Part shown: piece after piece, positions 8,747-16,808 of the stretch
Layout of the letters: each line of letters begins with the position of its first letter
Numbering within the stretch: the first letter of the stretch is position 1
NCBI GenBank assembly: GCA_017547165.1
Contig: JAFYQK010000022.1
Span: forward strand, 1-64,000
From: Bacteroidaceae bacterium
GTDB taxonomy: Bacteria; Bacteroidota; Bacteroidia; Bacteroidales; Bacteroidaceae
Reading direction: 5' to 3'
DNA length: 64,000 bases
Program-made: the position numbers and the translations under genes
The notes under the pieces: generated by a model
Told to the model about the DNA's origin: nothing
Seen by the model: only the letters and a program-made list of their open reading frames with translations
The model's database searches: none

Positions 8747-9129
8747 ATCCAATTGAGAATAACCAATATGATAAGTGGTATATAGGTGTGCTTTTTCTTT
8801 ATATGAGCAAGTGTTGTGTTGTAGGCAACGAAGAGACTGTCCTTACGTGTAATACAATCAAAGGTAATCCACAGTGGAATAGCCGCCAAACCTATTCCTG
8901 CCAAGTAGCCAATCGGATTGATAAGCAGTGCAGAGAGAAGGTCACCATTGAGGATGGCAATAACGGAACGTGTTGTACCGCAAGACGGACAAGGGATATG
9001 TAGGAATTGTTTGGATAAACATCCTTGCCATAAACCTTGTCCGTCGTTTTTGTTCATGCTAAAGGCAAGCCATACATAACCGCAAAGACTTAAAGTTATA
9101 AGCAATGTGTATAGTTTGCCTTTTTGCAT
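8722..9129 (-). CDS. DUF2752 membrane protein
   Basis: 135 residues with three predicted membrane helices (about 7-24, 68-90, 113-131). The family hallmark CPSCGTTR is at residues 47-54 and is followed by the amphipathic segment NGDLLSALLINPIGY. The biochemical function of DUF2752 is not known. It is the middle gene of a minus-strand operon, 33 nt after the TM2 gene and overlapping the protease gene by 25 nt. DUF2752 genes are often found next to TM2 genes in Bacteroidota, so a joint membrane role is plausible but unproven. Confidence 0.88.
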   Translation of the reverse strand: MQKGKLYTLLITLSLCGYVWLAFSMNKNDGQGLWQGCLSKQFLHIPCPSCGTTRSVIAILNGDLLSALLINPIGYLAGIGLAAIPLWITFDCITRKDSLFVAYNTTLAHIKKKHTYIPLIILVILNWIWNIIKYS

Positions 9130-9162
9130 ATGAAAGTTTTATGCTAAAGAAGAAAGGCTTGT

Positions 9163-9498
9163 TTAGATAATGCTCATCAAGCGGTTGAAGTTCTTCTCGC
9201 GGGTAGTACCCATTATAATGAACCAGTCAATGATTGCCCAAATACCACAGCCACCACATGTGAGCAACTTCAATATGCCGGCACCGGTGTCACCGATGTA
9301 GAAACGATCGATACCATAACCGCCAAGGAACAAACTGATGATTAAGGCAGTCATAGGATCCTTGAACTGCATGGACATAATCATCATTGCCTTGCTCTCG
9401 TCCATAGCAAGGAGTCTTTCTCGAACGAACATAACTTTCTCCTCTGGAAAAAACTTTCCGTTGGTCATAATAAACATGTCAACTTTCTGTTGGTCCAT
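9163..9498 (-). CDS. TM2 domain-containing protein
   Basis: 111 residues. A soluble N-terminal ~45 residues (WITH no signal peptide; starts MDQQKVDMFIM) precede a TM2 domain: two membrane helices joined by the DRF-type turn GYGIDRFYIGDTGAGILK, then CGGCGIWAIIDWFII. TM2 domain function in bacteria is unknown. First gene of the operon: an exact consensus promoter sits 53 nt upstream. The two genes downstream encode other small-module membrane proteins. Confidence 0.92.
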   Translation of the reverse strand: MDQQKVDMFIMTNGKFFPEEKVMFVRERLLAMDESKAMMIMSMQFKDPMTALIISLFLGGYGIDRFYIGDTGAGILKLLTCGGCGIWAIIDWFIIMGTTREKNFNRLMSII

Positions 9499-9550
9499 TG
9501 TATTTATTCTTTAGTGTTAATAATTATTGATGTTTTTTATGATTATTTGA

Positions 9551-9582
9551 CAAAGGTATAAATATTTACCAATAAATACAAA
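9551..9582 (-). promoter_or_regulatory. Promoter for TM2-DUF2752-M48 operon
   Basis: On the minus strand TTTG (9579-9582), a 20-nt spacer and TACCTTTG (9551-9558). Exact consensus and spacing. Confidence 0.78.
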
Positions 9583-10674
9583 TTATTGTTTATTATTTTT
9601 AGAATCCTTTTTGCTCGGTGATAACATAATCTTAAGTGTTGCTATGCTATCGGCTTGGGCTATGCTGTCTTGTATTATTGCAAATTCTATAGCTTCAGCG
9701 TGGCTATGTCCATATACCTCTTTTTTCCCGTAAAATGAAAGATGTCCATTTCTACCCATACCTTTATAAGCGTTAGGTATGTTATTGGGACCGATGTAGA
9801 TCTCCCTGTTGATAGGACGATTAGGGTCGGTGAGCTTGTGCGAGAATAGCCACTCGTATGTTTCTTGCATATAGAAGAGTTTTGCCGGAGCACTATGGCT
9901 ATAACCTTTCAGGCGTGAGTATATCAACCGCTGAGGTGTGGTCTTGCGCTTCATGGCAGCAACAACTCGGTCGCTACAACTTATAGGCACCAGAGCATCA
10001 GCTGTGCCGTGCAAAATCCAAATAGGCACATTGTTCAGATTGTCAATATCTCTGGCGGTAGAACCTCCGCATATCGACATTGAGGCGGCTATGCGGTTGG
10101 GGTAGGCGGCAGGCAAATCAAGTGCCCCATATCCTCCCAGACTCATACCTAGGACATAGATTCGGGTGGTGTCTATGGTAGGATGTGTGCGCGTGGCCCA
10201 TTCTACCAAACTTATCAGTTTGTCGGGGTTCCATGCTCCACCTGGATTCTGTGGTGCTATGACAAAAGCGTTCAGTTTGAGACCTCGGTCCAATGCGTCG
10301 ATGGTGCCATACCGAAGAACCTTTTTCAAATCGTTTCCGCACAGACTTGCTCCGTGCAGAAAGATGACAAGGGGCTTCAGTTGTTGCTTACGCATATTCT
10401 CCTCTTTCTTGCGCCAGTTCCTCCACTCATAGTTTTGTACATGGAAATCCATTGCCAGTTGCATTCTTTGCCTGAACTCTGTGTCTTCTGGTAGCATAGG
10501 TGCAATTTTAGGCTCTGGCGGTTCTGGCGAATACAACCAAAAGTGATATCCTTTGGCGGCAAGGTTCTTATATGAATGAAGTTGCTGACCAGCAACTTGT
10601 GTGTTGGTGGTCAGCAACATCGTCCATATAAACACTAGTAAAAAATACGGTTTTACGCAACAACTGTTCTTCAT
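9583..10674 (-). CDS. Secreted alpha/beta-hydrolase esterase or peptidase
   Basis: 363 residues with a signal peptide (residues 1 to about 29, ending VAGQ). The hydrolase fold shows VIFLHGASLCG (oxyanion strand), the nucleophile elbow GMSLGGYGA near residue 187, the Asp region WILHGTADALVP and a catalytic His in GYSHSAPAK. It resembles the predicted peptidase or carboxylesterase group near the prolyl oligopeptidase fold. The charged C-terminus (SPSKKDSKNNKQ) is not a sorting domain. It follows the TonB-dependent receptor by 61 nt on the same strand and may be co-transcribed with it. The substrate is unknown. Confidence 0.82.
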   Translation of the reverse strand: MKNSCCVKPYFLLVFIWTMLLTTNTQVAGQQLHSYKNLAAKGYHFWLYSPEPPEPKIAPMLPEDTEFRQRMQLAMDFHVQNYEWRNWRKKEENMRKQQLKPLVIFLHGASLCGNDLKKVLRYGTIDALDRGLKLNAFVIAPQNPGGAWNPDKLISLVEWATRTHPTIDTTRIYVLGMSLGGYGALDLPAAYPNRIAASMSICGGSTARDIDNLNNVPIWILHGTADALVPISCSDRVVAAMKRKTTPQRLIYSRLKGYSHSAPAKLFYMQETYEWLFSHKLTDPNRPINREIYIGPNNIPNAYKGMGRNGHLSFYGKKEVYGHSHAEAIEFAIIQDSIAQADSIATLKIMLSPSKKDSKNNKQ

Positions 10675-10735
10675 GTTTTTTCTGGTTTATCGCTAATGCC
10701 TGTTATATAGGGTGGAGGGCATTGCGCGCCGATGT

Positions 10736-13015
10736 TTAATGTGCGTGTTTGTGATGATGCGGGAGATTGAATCTCAAACCAGCATAAATCATCCATCCGT
10801 CTATAGGTCCCCAAGTCATTGATGGATCGAAATTATCTCCCCAAGGTTTATCTGCAGCAATGATTGGGTTCTTTTGGGTGAAGTTTGTTAGGTTCTCTCC
10901 ACCTACATATAACGAGAAATTCTTCTTGATATTGTATGTCACCTGTGCATTCAACTGGGGGAATGCCTTGTATTCGTTTTCCCAGGACATTGTACCATCG
11001 GCTAATTTGTAAGGGTCGGGCATTCTTCCAGGACCATTAAGGGCAATGGTAGCATCAAATTGGAACATGTTCTTTGGAGTTTTATATTGCAAAGAACAAA
11101 GAGCCTTGTAGCGTGAAGTCAATGGGCGCTCGCGAAGCGACTTCATACCATTGACATCGATAAAAGTAGTCTTGGAGTCGGTGTAACGGTAGGCAATGGT
11201 GGCATTGAAACCCTTGAAGAATGGGTATGAAGCCTCTAACTGGAATACATGCGAGCGACTCTTTCCGTCTAACTGATAGATATGCACCTCGTGAGGATTG
11301 CGGTCCATGTCAATAACCGCCTGCTTTTGGAAATCAGTGTAGTAATACTCTGCTGTGAAGTTTAGCTCTTGTCCGAAGATTGTGGGCTTGAACATCACCG
11401 AAGCACCAATATTCCAATCCTCCTCGCGTTGAGTCTCGCTATCCATATAGACCTTTCTTGAACTTGAGAGCAGGAAGTTGTTCTCATCGAGAGTGAATGA
11501 TGTGCGATACCCCTTACCAGCAGAAGCTCTTACATTAACCCACTCGGTGGGAGTCCAACGCATATGCAAACGAGGAGTGACAAAGGTTCCCCAGAGATTG
11601 CTGTAGTCCACACGGATACCTGGTTGGATGAGGAATTTGCCCTCGTGCCCGTGGTCGTCGAAGAGGGTGAAGGTGTATTGTGCATAAGCACCACCAGTTG
11701 TCTCATGACAAAAATCGTGCAACATATTGGTGTTCTGTATCGTCTGCGAAAGAGTGTTCATGTGCTGACGCTTGTAACCGTCGTAGTTCATAGAAAGTCC
11801 CACAGAAAGTTTGTGGCTCTTTGTCCACTGACCCTCATATATCAGCGACGCATAAGCAGTACTTTGGTCCACATCGTAATGCTTTTTGCCAAACCAGTTG
11901 TTCTGACAATGGTAAGAACCGGAAAGGATAAGCGCCAGGCTGCTTTCGTGCGCATCGTTCCACATAAAGCCATTTTTCATAAAACCCTCCACGCGGTTGG
12001 TGTTCAAGTCAATGAGATATGGATTAAGGGTTTGTGATTGGAGTTGTCCGCCATGACGCACCTCGTTAAGATAGCGAGCGCCAATCTGAAACTCATAAGT
12101 GTCCGATAGGAAGGTCCAGCGGTTCATTACGTTCACCTGTTCGGTTTTAGGCATATCCTGAAAACCATCGTGGTTCTCATCGTGGGTAGTGAGGTCCTTG
12201 TCATAGTGAACTAATAGGGTAGTACCCCAGCGGGTGTCTTTCATCTTGAAGGTGGCGTCGGCATTACCCTCGATGCGCCCCTTGCTGTTACCATAGACGT
12301 TCAGGTTTATCCAATTGACCTCGGGCATCTGGGGTTTACGGTATTCGATATTTATCTGTCCTGTCATTGCTTCGTAGCCCTGTTTGACACTGGTGATACC
12401 CTTGCTCACCTGTATGGACTGCATCCAGGGACCAGGTACATAACCCAAGCCGAATGGGGCTGCTACGGTGCGGAAGTTGGGGATATTCTCTGTAAGCATC
12501 TGTACATATGTGCCGCTCAATCCCAGCAACTTAATCTGCTTGGCACCAGTTGAAGCATCGGTGTAGTTTACATCTACAGCTGCAGTGCTCACAAAACTCT
12601 CACCAAGGTTGCAACATGCTGCATGTTTCAAACCGGCTGCTGTTATCAGTTCGCTATGCTCAGCTGAACTCCACATCTTCAAACTTGTTTGCTGCCGTCC
12701 CAGCACCTCAGCCTCGTGCATTTCGTGTGCTATCTCGCGCAATCGGATGGTGAGGAATTTGGCACTATGAGAACAGGTGGTATCGTTTCTGTATCCCATC
12801 ATGCTTGTCACCACCTCGTGCAGATGACCATTCTTCTCAAGTCGGAATTTACCGTTTGCATCAGTAGTTGTGCCCACATTGGTTCCCTCCCAACGCACGG
12901 TGGCACCAGCAATGGGTTCGCCATGTTCGTCAATCACTTTTCCCTCTGCTTGGGCCGAGGCGTTCAGCGTCGAAGCAAATAGACCCAATATGCAGGCAAT
13001 TTTCAATACATTCAT
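10736..13015 (-). CDS. TonB-dependent outer membrane receptor with His-rich C-terminus
   Basis: About 759 residues from the ATG at 13015. An upstream in-frame start at 13087 would place 24 residues before the signal peptide and is rejected. Signal peptide 1-21 (ending NASAQ), then a carboxypeptidase-regulatory-like beta domain (GKVIDEHGEPIAGATV), a plug domain with QIKLLGLSGTYVQML, and a 22-strand-type barrel. It ends in PHHHKHAH, so five of the last seven residues are His. It lacks SusC-type size (~1000 residues) and has no SusD partner, so a siderophore or metal substrate is more likely than a glycan. This is an inference. Confidence 0.9.
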   Translation of the reverse strand: MNVLKIACILGLFASTLNASAQAEGKVIDEHGEPIAGATVRWEGTNVGTTTDANGKFRLEKNGHLHEVVTSMMGYRNDTTCSHSAKFLTIRLREIAHEMHEAEVLGRQQTSLKMWSSAEHSELITAAGLKHAACCNLGESFVSTAAVDVNYTDASTGAKQIKLLGLSGTYVQMLTENIPNFRTVAAPFGLGYVPGPWMQSIQVSKGITSVKQGYEAMTGQINIEYRKPQMPEVNWINLNVYGNSKGRIEGNADATFKMKDTRWGTTLLVHYDKDLTTHDENHDGFQDMPKTEQVNVMNRWTFLSDTYEFQIGARYLNEVRHGGQLQSQTLNPYLIDLNTNRVEGFMKNGFMWNDAHESSLALILSGSYHCQNNWFGKKHYDVDQSTAYASLIYEGQWTKSHKLSVGLSMNYDGYKRQHMNTLSQTIQNTNMLHDFCHETTGGAYAQYTFTLFDDHGHEGKFLIQPGIRVDYSNLWGTFVTPRLHMRWTPTEWVNVRASAGKGYRTSFTLDENNFLLSSSRKVYMDSETQREEDWNIGASVMFKPTIFGQELNFTAEYYYTDFQKQAVIDMDRNPHEVHIYQLDGKSRSHVFQLEASYPFFKGFNATIAYRYTDSKTTFIDVNGMKSLRERPLTSRYKALCSLQYKTPKNMFQFDATIALNGPGRMPDPYKLADGTMSWENEYKAFPQLNAQVTYNIKKNFSLYVGGENLTNFTQKNPIIAADKPWGDNFDPSMTWGPIDGWMIYAGLRFNLPHHHKHAH

Positions 13016-13051
13016 ATAATATATTAGGTGTTTTTTGTGTTTTATCGGTCG

Positions 13052-13059
13052 CAAATTTA
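13052..13059 (-). promoter_or_regulatory. -7 promoter element for TonB receptor gene
   Basis: TAAATTTG on the minus strand matches TAnnTTTG, 37 nt upstream of the chosen ATG. The -33 element is poor. Its position supports the start at 13015. Confidence 0.5.
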
Positions 13060-13255
13060 AAAACTTCTTTTTGCAAGTGAAAGGCAAATGGGTGAAAAAC
13101 GCTTTAACATAAGCAGATTTTCAAATAAACTGTCCATGGTTATGCTTGAGTAGTTTTCTTCTTGTGTAATATGCCTCAATTACTATTGATATTTACATAG
13201 TATACTGTTATGAAAAAATAATATCTACAGATTTTATAAAAAGAATGAATAAAAG

Positions 13256-13287
13256 TTTCATCAATCCAGAAAAAAGTCGTAATTTTG
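13256..13287 (+). promoter_or_regulatory. Promoter for carB leader transcript
   Basis: TTTC (13256-13259), a 20-nt spacer and TAATTTTG (13280-13287), one base off the TTTG / TAnnTTTG consensus. The predicted start near 13293 would give a leader of about 190 nt before carB. Confidence 0.65.
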
Positions 13288-13297
13288 TTCGCGATAA

Positions 13298-13418
13298 ACA
13301 GGAGGATACATGCATAAGTATCGACAGAAGCAAATATACTTCCTCTGTGAAGAGGATAATGAATAGCATAGGTAAGCCATTCTATCCGGTGATTCACCGC
13401 CGGTTAGAGTGGCTTTTT
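13298..13418 (+). promoter_or_regulatory. Attenuator-like carB leader with competing hairpins
   Basis: Directly visible: (a) a terminator of 14 pairs with one mismatch and one G-U, arms 13376-13389 and 13400-13413, followed by five T; (b) an alternative helix pairing 13354-13364 with 13379-13387, which consumes the terminator's 5' arm; (c) an early helix 13298-13306 with 13341-13348 that competes with the local hairpin 13341-13345/13352-13356. The helices are mutually exclusive, as in an attenuator. An 18-codon ORF spans this region. The leader lies between a consensus-like promoter and carB, whose ATG is at 13487. The controlling signal is not known. Confidence 0.6.
13310..13366 (+). CDS. 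Putative 18-residue leader peptide upstream of carB
   Basis: ATG at 13310 is preceded by a perfect AGGAGG (13300-13305), striking in a phylum where Shine-Dalgarno motifs are rarely used. The ORF reads MHKYRQKQIYFLCEEDNE and stops at 13364-13366, ten nt before the terminator hairpin. There is one Arg codon and two Gln codons but no run of any single amino acid, so classical amino-acid stalling is not obvious. Translation through the stop would cover one arm of the alternative helix. The purine-rich motif might instead be only part of the RNA structure. Confidence 0.4.
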   Translation: MHKYRQKQIYFLCEEDNE

Positions 13419-13486
13419 CTTTGAAACTTTTACTACACTGCAAACTTCTGTTTTTTAAGGAAAAGAAAAATAATTTACATACAACG

Positions 13487-16400
13487 ATGAAAAAGCAACT
13501 AAAGAAAGTTCTCGTATTGGGAAGTGGCGCTTTGAAGATTGGTCAGGCGGGCGAGTTTGACTATAGTGGTTCACAGGCATTGAAGGCTCTACGCGAGGAG
13601 GGCATCTATTCTGTGCTCATCAACCCCAATGTGGCTACAATCCAGACCAGTGAGGGTATTGCCGACAAGGTATATTTCCAACCCGTTGATGCACACTTCG
13701 TTACCGAGGTTATCAAGAAGGAACGCCCCGATGGCATCCTGCTCGCCTTCGGTGGTCAGACTGCCCTGAACTGCGGTACTGAGCTCTATCTGAACGGCAC
13801 TCTTCAGGAGTACGGCGTGGAGGTTCTTGGCACCAGCGTGGAGGCCATTATGAACACCGAGGACCGCGACCTTTTCGTTAAGGAGCTGAACAAGATAAAC
13901 ATGAAGTCTCCCGTTAGCCAGGCTTGCAACAACATCGAGGATGCCATTGCCACAGCTCGACGCATCGGTTATCCCGTGATGATTCGTAGCGCCTATGCCC
14001 TGGGTGGTTTGGGTAGCGGTGTCTGCAAGGACGAGGAGATGTTCAAGGAGATTGCCGAGAGCGCATTCACCTTCGCACCCCAGGTTCTCGTTGAGGAGAG
14101 TTTGAAGGGCTGGAAGGAGATTGAGTTCGAGGTTATCCGCGATGCCAACGACCACTGCTTCACCGTGGCTGGCATGGAGAACTTCGACCCTCTGGGCATC
14201 CACACCGGCGAGAGCATCGTTGTGGCATCTACCTGCACTCTGCGCGAGGATCAGGTTGCCATGCTTCAGGACATCGCTGTTAAGTGCGTACGCCACCTCA
14301 ACATCGTGGGTGAGTGTAACATCCAGTATGCTTTCAATGCCGAGACCAACGACTATCGTATCATCGAGATCAACGCACGTCTGAGCCGTTCTTCTGCCCT
14401 TGCTTCAAAGGCTACAGGTTATCCCTTGGCTTTCGTTGCTGCCAAGATTGCTCTGGGCTACACTCTCGACCAGATTGGCGAGATGGGTACCACAAATAGT
14501 GCATATGTTGCTCCCCAGCTGGACTACATCATTGCCAAGATTCCTCGTTGGGACCTCACCAAGTTTGCCGGTGTTAGCCGCAAGATTGGTTCCAGCATGA
14601 AGTCGGTAGGCGAGATTATGAGTATCGGTCGCTCTTTCGAGGAAATCATCCAGAAGGGTCTCCGCATGATTGGTCAGGGCATGCACGGTTTCGTATGCAA
14701 CGATCAGGTGCATTTCGACGATCTCGACGAGGAGTTGGCAAACCCTACCGACATGCGCATCTTCGCCATTGCACAGGCTTTGGAGGAAGGCTACTCCATT
14801 GAGCGCATCGAGGAACTGACAAAGATTGATCCCTGGTTCCTCTCTCGTTTGAAGAATATCGTTGATATGAAGCATCAGCTTCAGACCTACGACGGCATCG
14901 AGGTAGTACCTGCCGATGTGCTCCGTCAGGCCAAGGTGATGGGCTTCAGCGACTTCCAGATAGCACGTTGCGTATTCACTGCCGGCGCTGGCAATATGGA
15001 GCGCCAGAACCTTATGGTTCGTGAGTACCGCAAGAAGTTGGGCATCCTGCCTGCCGTTAAGCGTATCCCCACCGTGGCAAGCGAGCATCCCGACCTCACC
15101 AACTACCTCTATATGACCTATGCTGTAGAGGGATATGATGTAAACTATTACCAGAACTCAAAGAGCGTAATTGTGCTTGGTTCAGGTGCTTACCGTATCG
15201 GTTCAAGTGTTGAGTTCGACTGGTGTTCGGTTAATGCCATCCAGACAGCACGCAAGTTGGGCTACAAGAGCATCATGATCAACTACAACCCCGAGACCGT
15301 GTCAACCGACTACGATATGTGCGACCGTCTCTACTTCGACGAGTTGAGCTTTGAGCGCGTTCTCGATGTCATCGACCTTGAGAGCCCCAGCGGTGTCATT
15401 GTCAGCGTGGGCGGACAGATTCCCAACAACCTGGCCATGAAGCTCTTCCGTCAGGCAGTTCCCGTACTTGGCACCAACCCCGTCAGCATCGACCGTGCCG
15501 AGAACCGTGGCAAGTTCAGCGCCATGCTCGACCAGCTTGGCATCGACCAGCCCCGTTGGAGCGCACTCACCAGTATGGAAGACGTTAATAAGTTCATCGA
15601 CGAGGTAGGCTATCCTGTACTCGTTCGTCCCTCTTATGTCCTCTCTGGTGCTGCCATGAACGTATGTCACAACGACGAGGAACTCGAGCGCTTCCTTGCC
15701 GAGGCAAGTCAGGTGAGCAAGGAGTATCCCGTGGTTATCTCCGAGTTCATGACCGAGACCAACGAGATAGAGTTCGACGGTGTTGCACAGAACGGTGAGA
15801 TTGTAGAGTATGCCATCTCCGAGCATGTAGAGTTTGCCGGTGTACACAGTGGTGATGCCACCATGTGCTTCCCTGCCCAGCAGATTTCTTTCGCCACCAC
15901 ACGTCAGATCAAGCGCATCTCTCGTGCCATTGCCAAGGAGTTGAACATCTCTGGTCCATTCAACATCCAGTATCTGGCCAAGGGGCGCGACGTAAAGGTT
16001 ATCGAGTGTAACCTCCGCGCCAGCCGTTCATTCCCCTTCGTCAGCAAGGTGCTCAAGCGCAACTTTATAGAGACAGCTACACGCATCATGCTCGATGCTC
16101 CATATACCAAGCCCGATAGCAGTGTGTTCGACATCGACCATATCGGCGTTAAGGCCAGCCAGTTCTCGTTCAACCGTCTTGCACCTGCCGACCCCATCTT
16201 GGGTGTCGACATGAGCTCTACCGGTGAGGTAGGTTGCTTGGGCGACAGCTTCGAGGAGGCACTCCTTAACTCTATGATTTCTACCGGCTACAAGATTCCT
16301 TCAAAGGACAAGGGCGTTATGCTCTCAAGCGGTGGCACCAAGGAGAAGGCTTCTCTGCTCGATGCTGCACAGGCTCTCTGCAAGGCTGGTTACACCATTT

Positions 16401-16720
16401 ATGCCACCGAGGGTACCGCACGCTTCCTCAATGAGAACAATGCCAAGGCCATCCCCGTATGCTATCCCGACGAGGTGGGTACAAAGACCGATGTTCTCAA
16501 TATCATGGACATGATTTCTCAGCACAAGGTGGACCTCATCGTCAACGTGCCCAAGGATCACACCAAGCGCGAGAAGACCAACGGTTACCGCATCCGACGT
16601 GGTGCCATCGACCACAACATCCCCCTCATCACCAACGCACGTCTGGCAAGCGCCTTCATCGAGGCCTTCTGCCGCATGCCTCTCGAGGATGTTCAACTCA
16701 AGTCTTGGCAGGAGTATTGA
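13487..16720 (+). CDS. carB: Carbamoyl-phosphate synthase large subunit
   Basis: Forms carbamoyl phosphate from bicarbonate, ammonia (from glutamine via CarA) and two ATP, for pyrimidines and arginine. The 1077 residues from the ATG at 13487 start MKKQLKKVLVLGSGALKIGQ, matching family starts; an upstream in-frame start at 13409 would lie inside the terminator hairpin and is rejected. Two homologous ATP-grasp halves are visible, the second beginning at SVIVLGSGAYRIGSSVEFDW. The C-terminal methylglyoxal-synthase-like regulatory domain includes LIVNVPKD. carA is not adjacent in this window. Codon use is strongly biased to C/G-ending codons compared with recF or lysC, as expected for high expression. 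Confidence 0.97.
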   Translation: MKKQLKKVLVLGSGALKIGQAGEFDYSGSQALKALREEGIYSVLINPNVATIQTSEGIADKVYFQPVDAHFVTEVIKKERPDGILLAFGGQTALNCGTELYLNGTLQEYGVEVLGTSVEAIMNTEDRDLFVKELNKINMKSPVSQACNNIEDAIATARRIGYPVMIRSAYALGGLGSGVCKDEEMFKEIAESAFTFAPQVLVEESLKGWKEIEFEVIRDANDHCFTVAGMENFDPLGIHTGESIVVASTCTLREDQVAMLQDIAVKCVRHLNIVGECNIQYAFNAETNDYRIIEINARLSRSSALASKATGYPLAFVAAKIALGYTLDQIGEMGTTNSAYVAPQLDYIIAKIPRWDLTKFAGVSRKIGSSMKSVGEIMSIGRSFEEIIQKGLRMIGQGMHGFVCNDQVHFDDLDEELANPTDMRIFAIAQALEEGYSIERIEELTKIDPWFLSRLKNIVDMKHQLQTYDGIEVVPADVLRQAKVMGFSDFQIARCVFTAGAGNMERQNLMVREYRKKLGILPAVKRIPTVASEHPDLTNYLYMTYAVEGYDVNYYQNSKSVIVLGSGAYRIGSSVEFDWCSVNAIQTARKLGYKSIMINYNPETVSTDYDMCDRLYFDELSFERVLDVIDLESPSGVIVSVGGQIPNNLAMKLFRQAVPVLGTNPVSIDRAENRGKFSAMLDQLGIDQPRWSALTSMEDVNKFIDEVGYPVLVRPSYVLSGAAMNVCHNDEELERFLAEASQVSKEYPVVISEFMTETNEIEFDGVAQNGEIVEYAISEHVEFAGVHSGDATMCFPAQQISFATTRQIKRISRAIAKELNISGPFNIQYLAKGRDVKVIECNLRASRSFPFVSKVLKRNFIETATRIMLDAPYTKPDSSVFDIDHIGVKASQFSFNRLAPADPILGVDMSSTGEVGCLGDSFEEALLNSMISTGYKIPSKDKGVMLSSGGTKEKASLLDAAQALCKAGYTIYATEGTARFLNENNAKAIPVCYPDEVGTKTDVLNIMDMISQHKVDLIVNVPKDHTKREKTNGYRIRRGAIDHNIPLITNARLASAFIEAFCRMPLEDVQLKSWQEY

Positions 16721-16752
16721 TTAAAAATGTACATTAAATAATCATGTTACTT

Positions 16753-16782
16753 GAAAGGCTCGAGGTATTGCTCGGGCCTTTC
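16753..16782 (+). terminator. carB terminator hairpin
   Basis: A 12-bp stem (GAAAGGCTCGAG / CTCGGGCCTTTC with one G-U) and a GTATTG loop lie 32 nt after the carB stop. The 3' flank is only weakly T-rich. Confidence 0.6.
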
Positions 16783-16808
16783 GCATTTAAGGTTTTATCA
16801 ATAGTCCC

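Noticed and set aside
13376-13413. CCGGCGGTGA on the minus strand of the carB leader, reminiscent of an FMN riboswitch core
   Set aside because: Only a short match; the other conserved RFN stems are missing and it is on the wrong strand for carB. It is better read as the terminator stem.
13589-15847. Several minus-strand open frames inside carB
   Set aside because: All are shadows of carB's strongly biased codons; Leu/His/Ala-rich low-information translations with no known motif.
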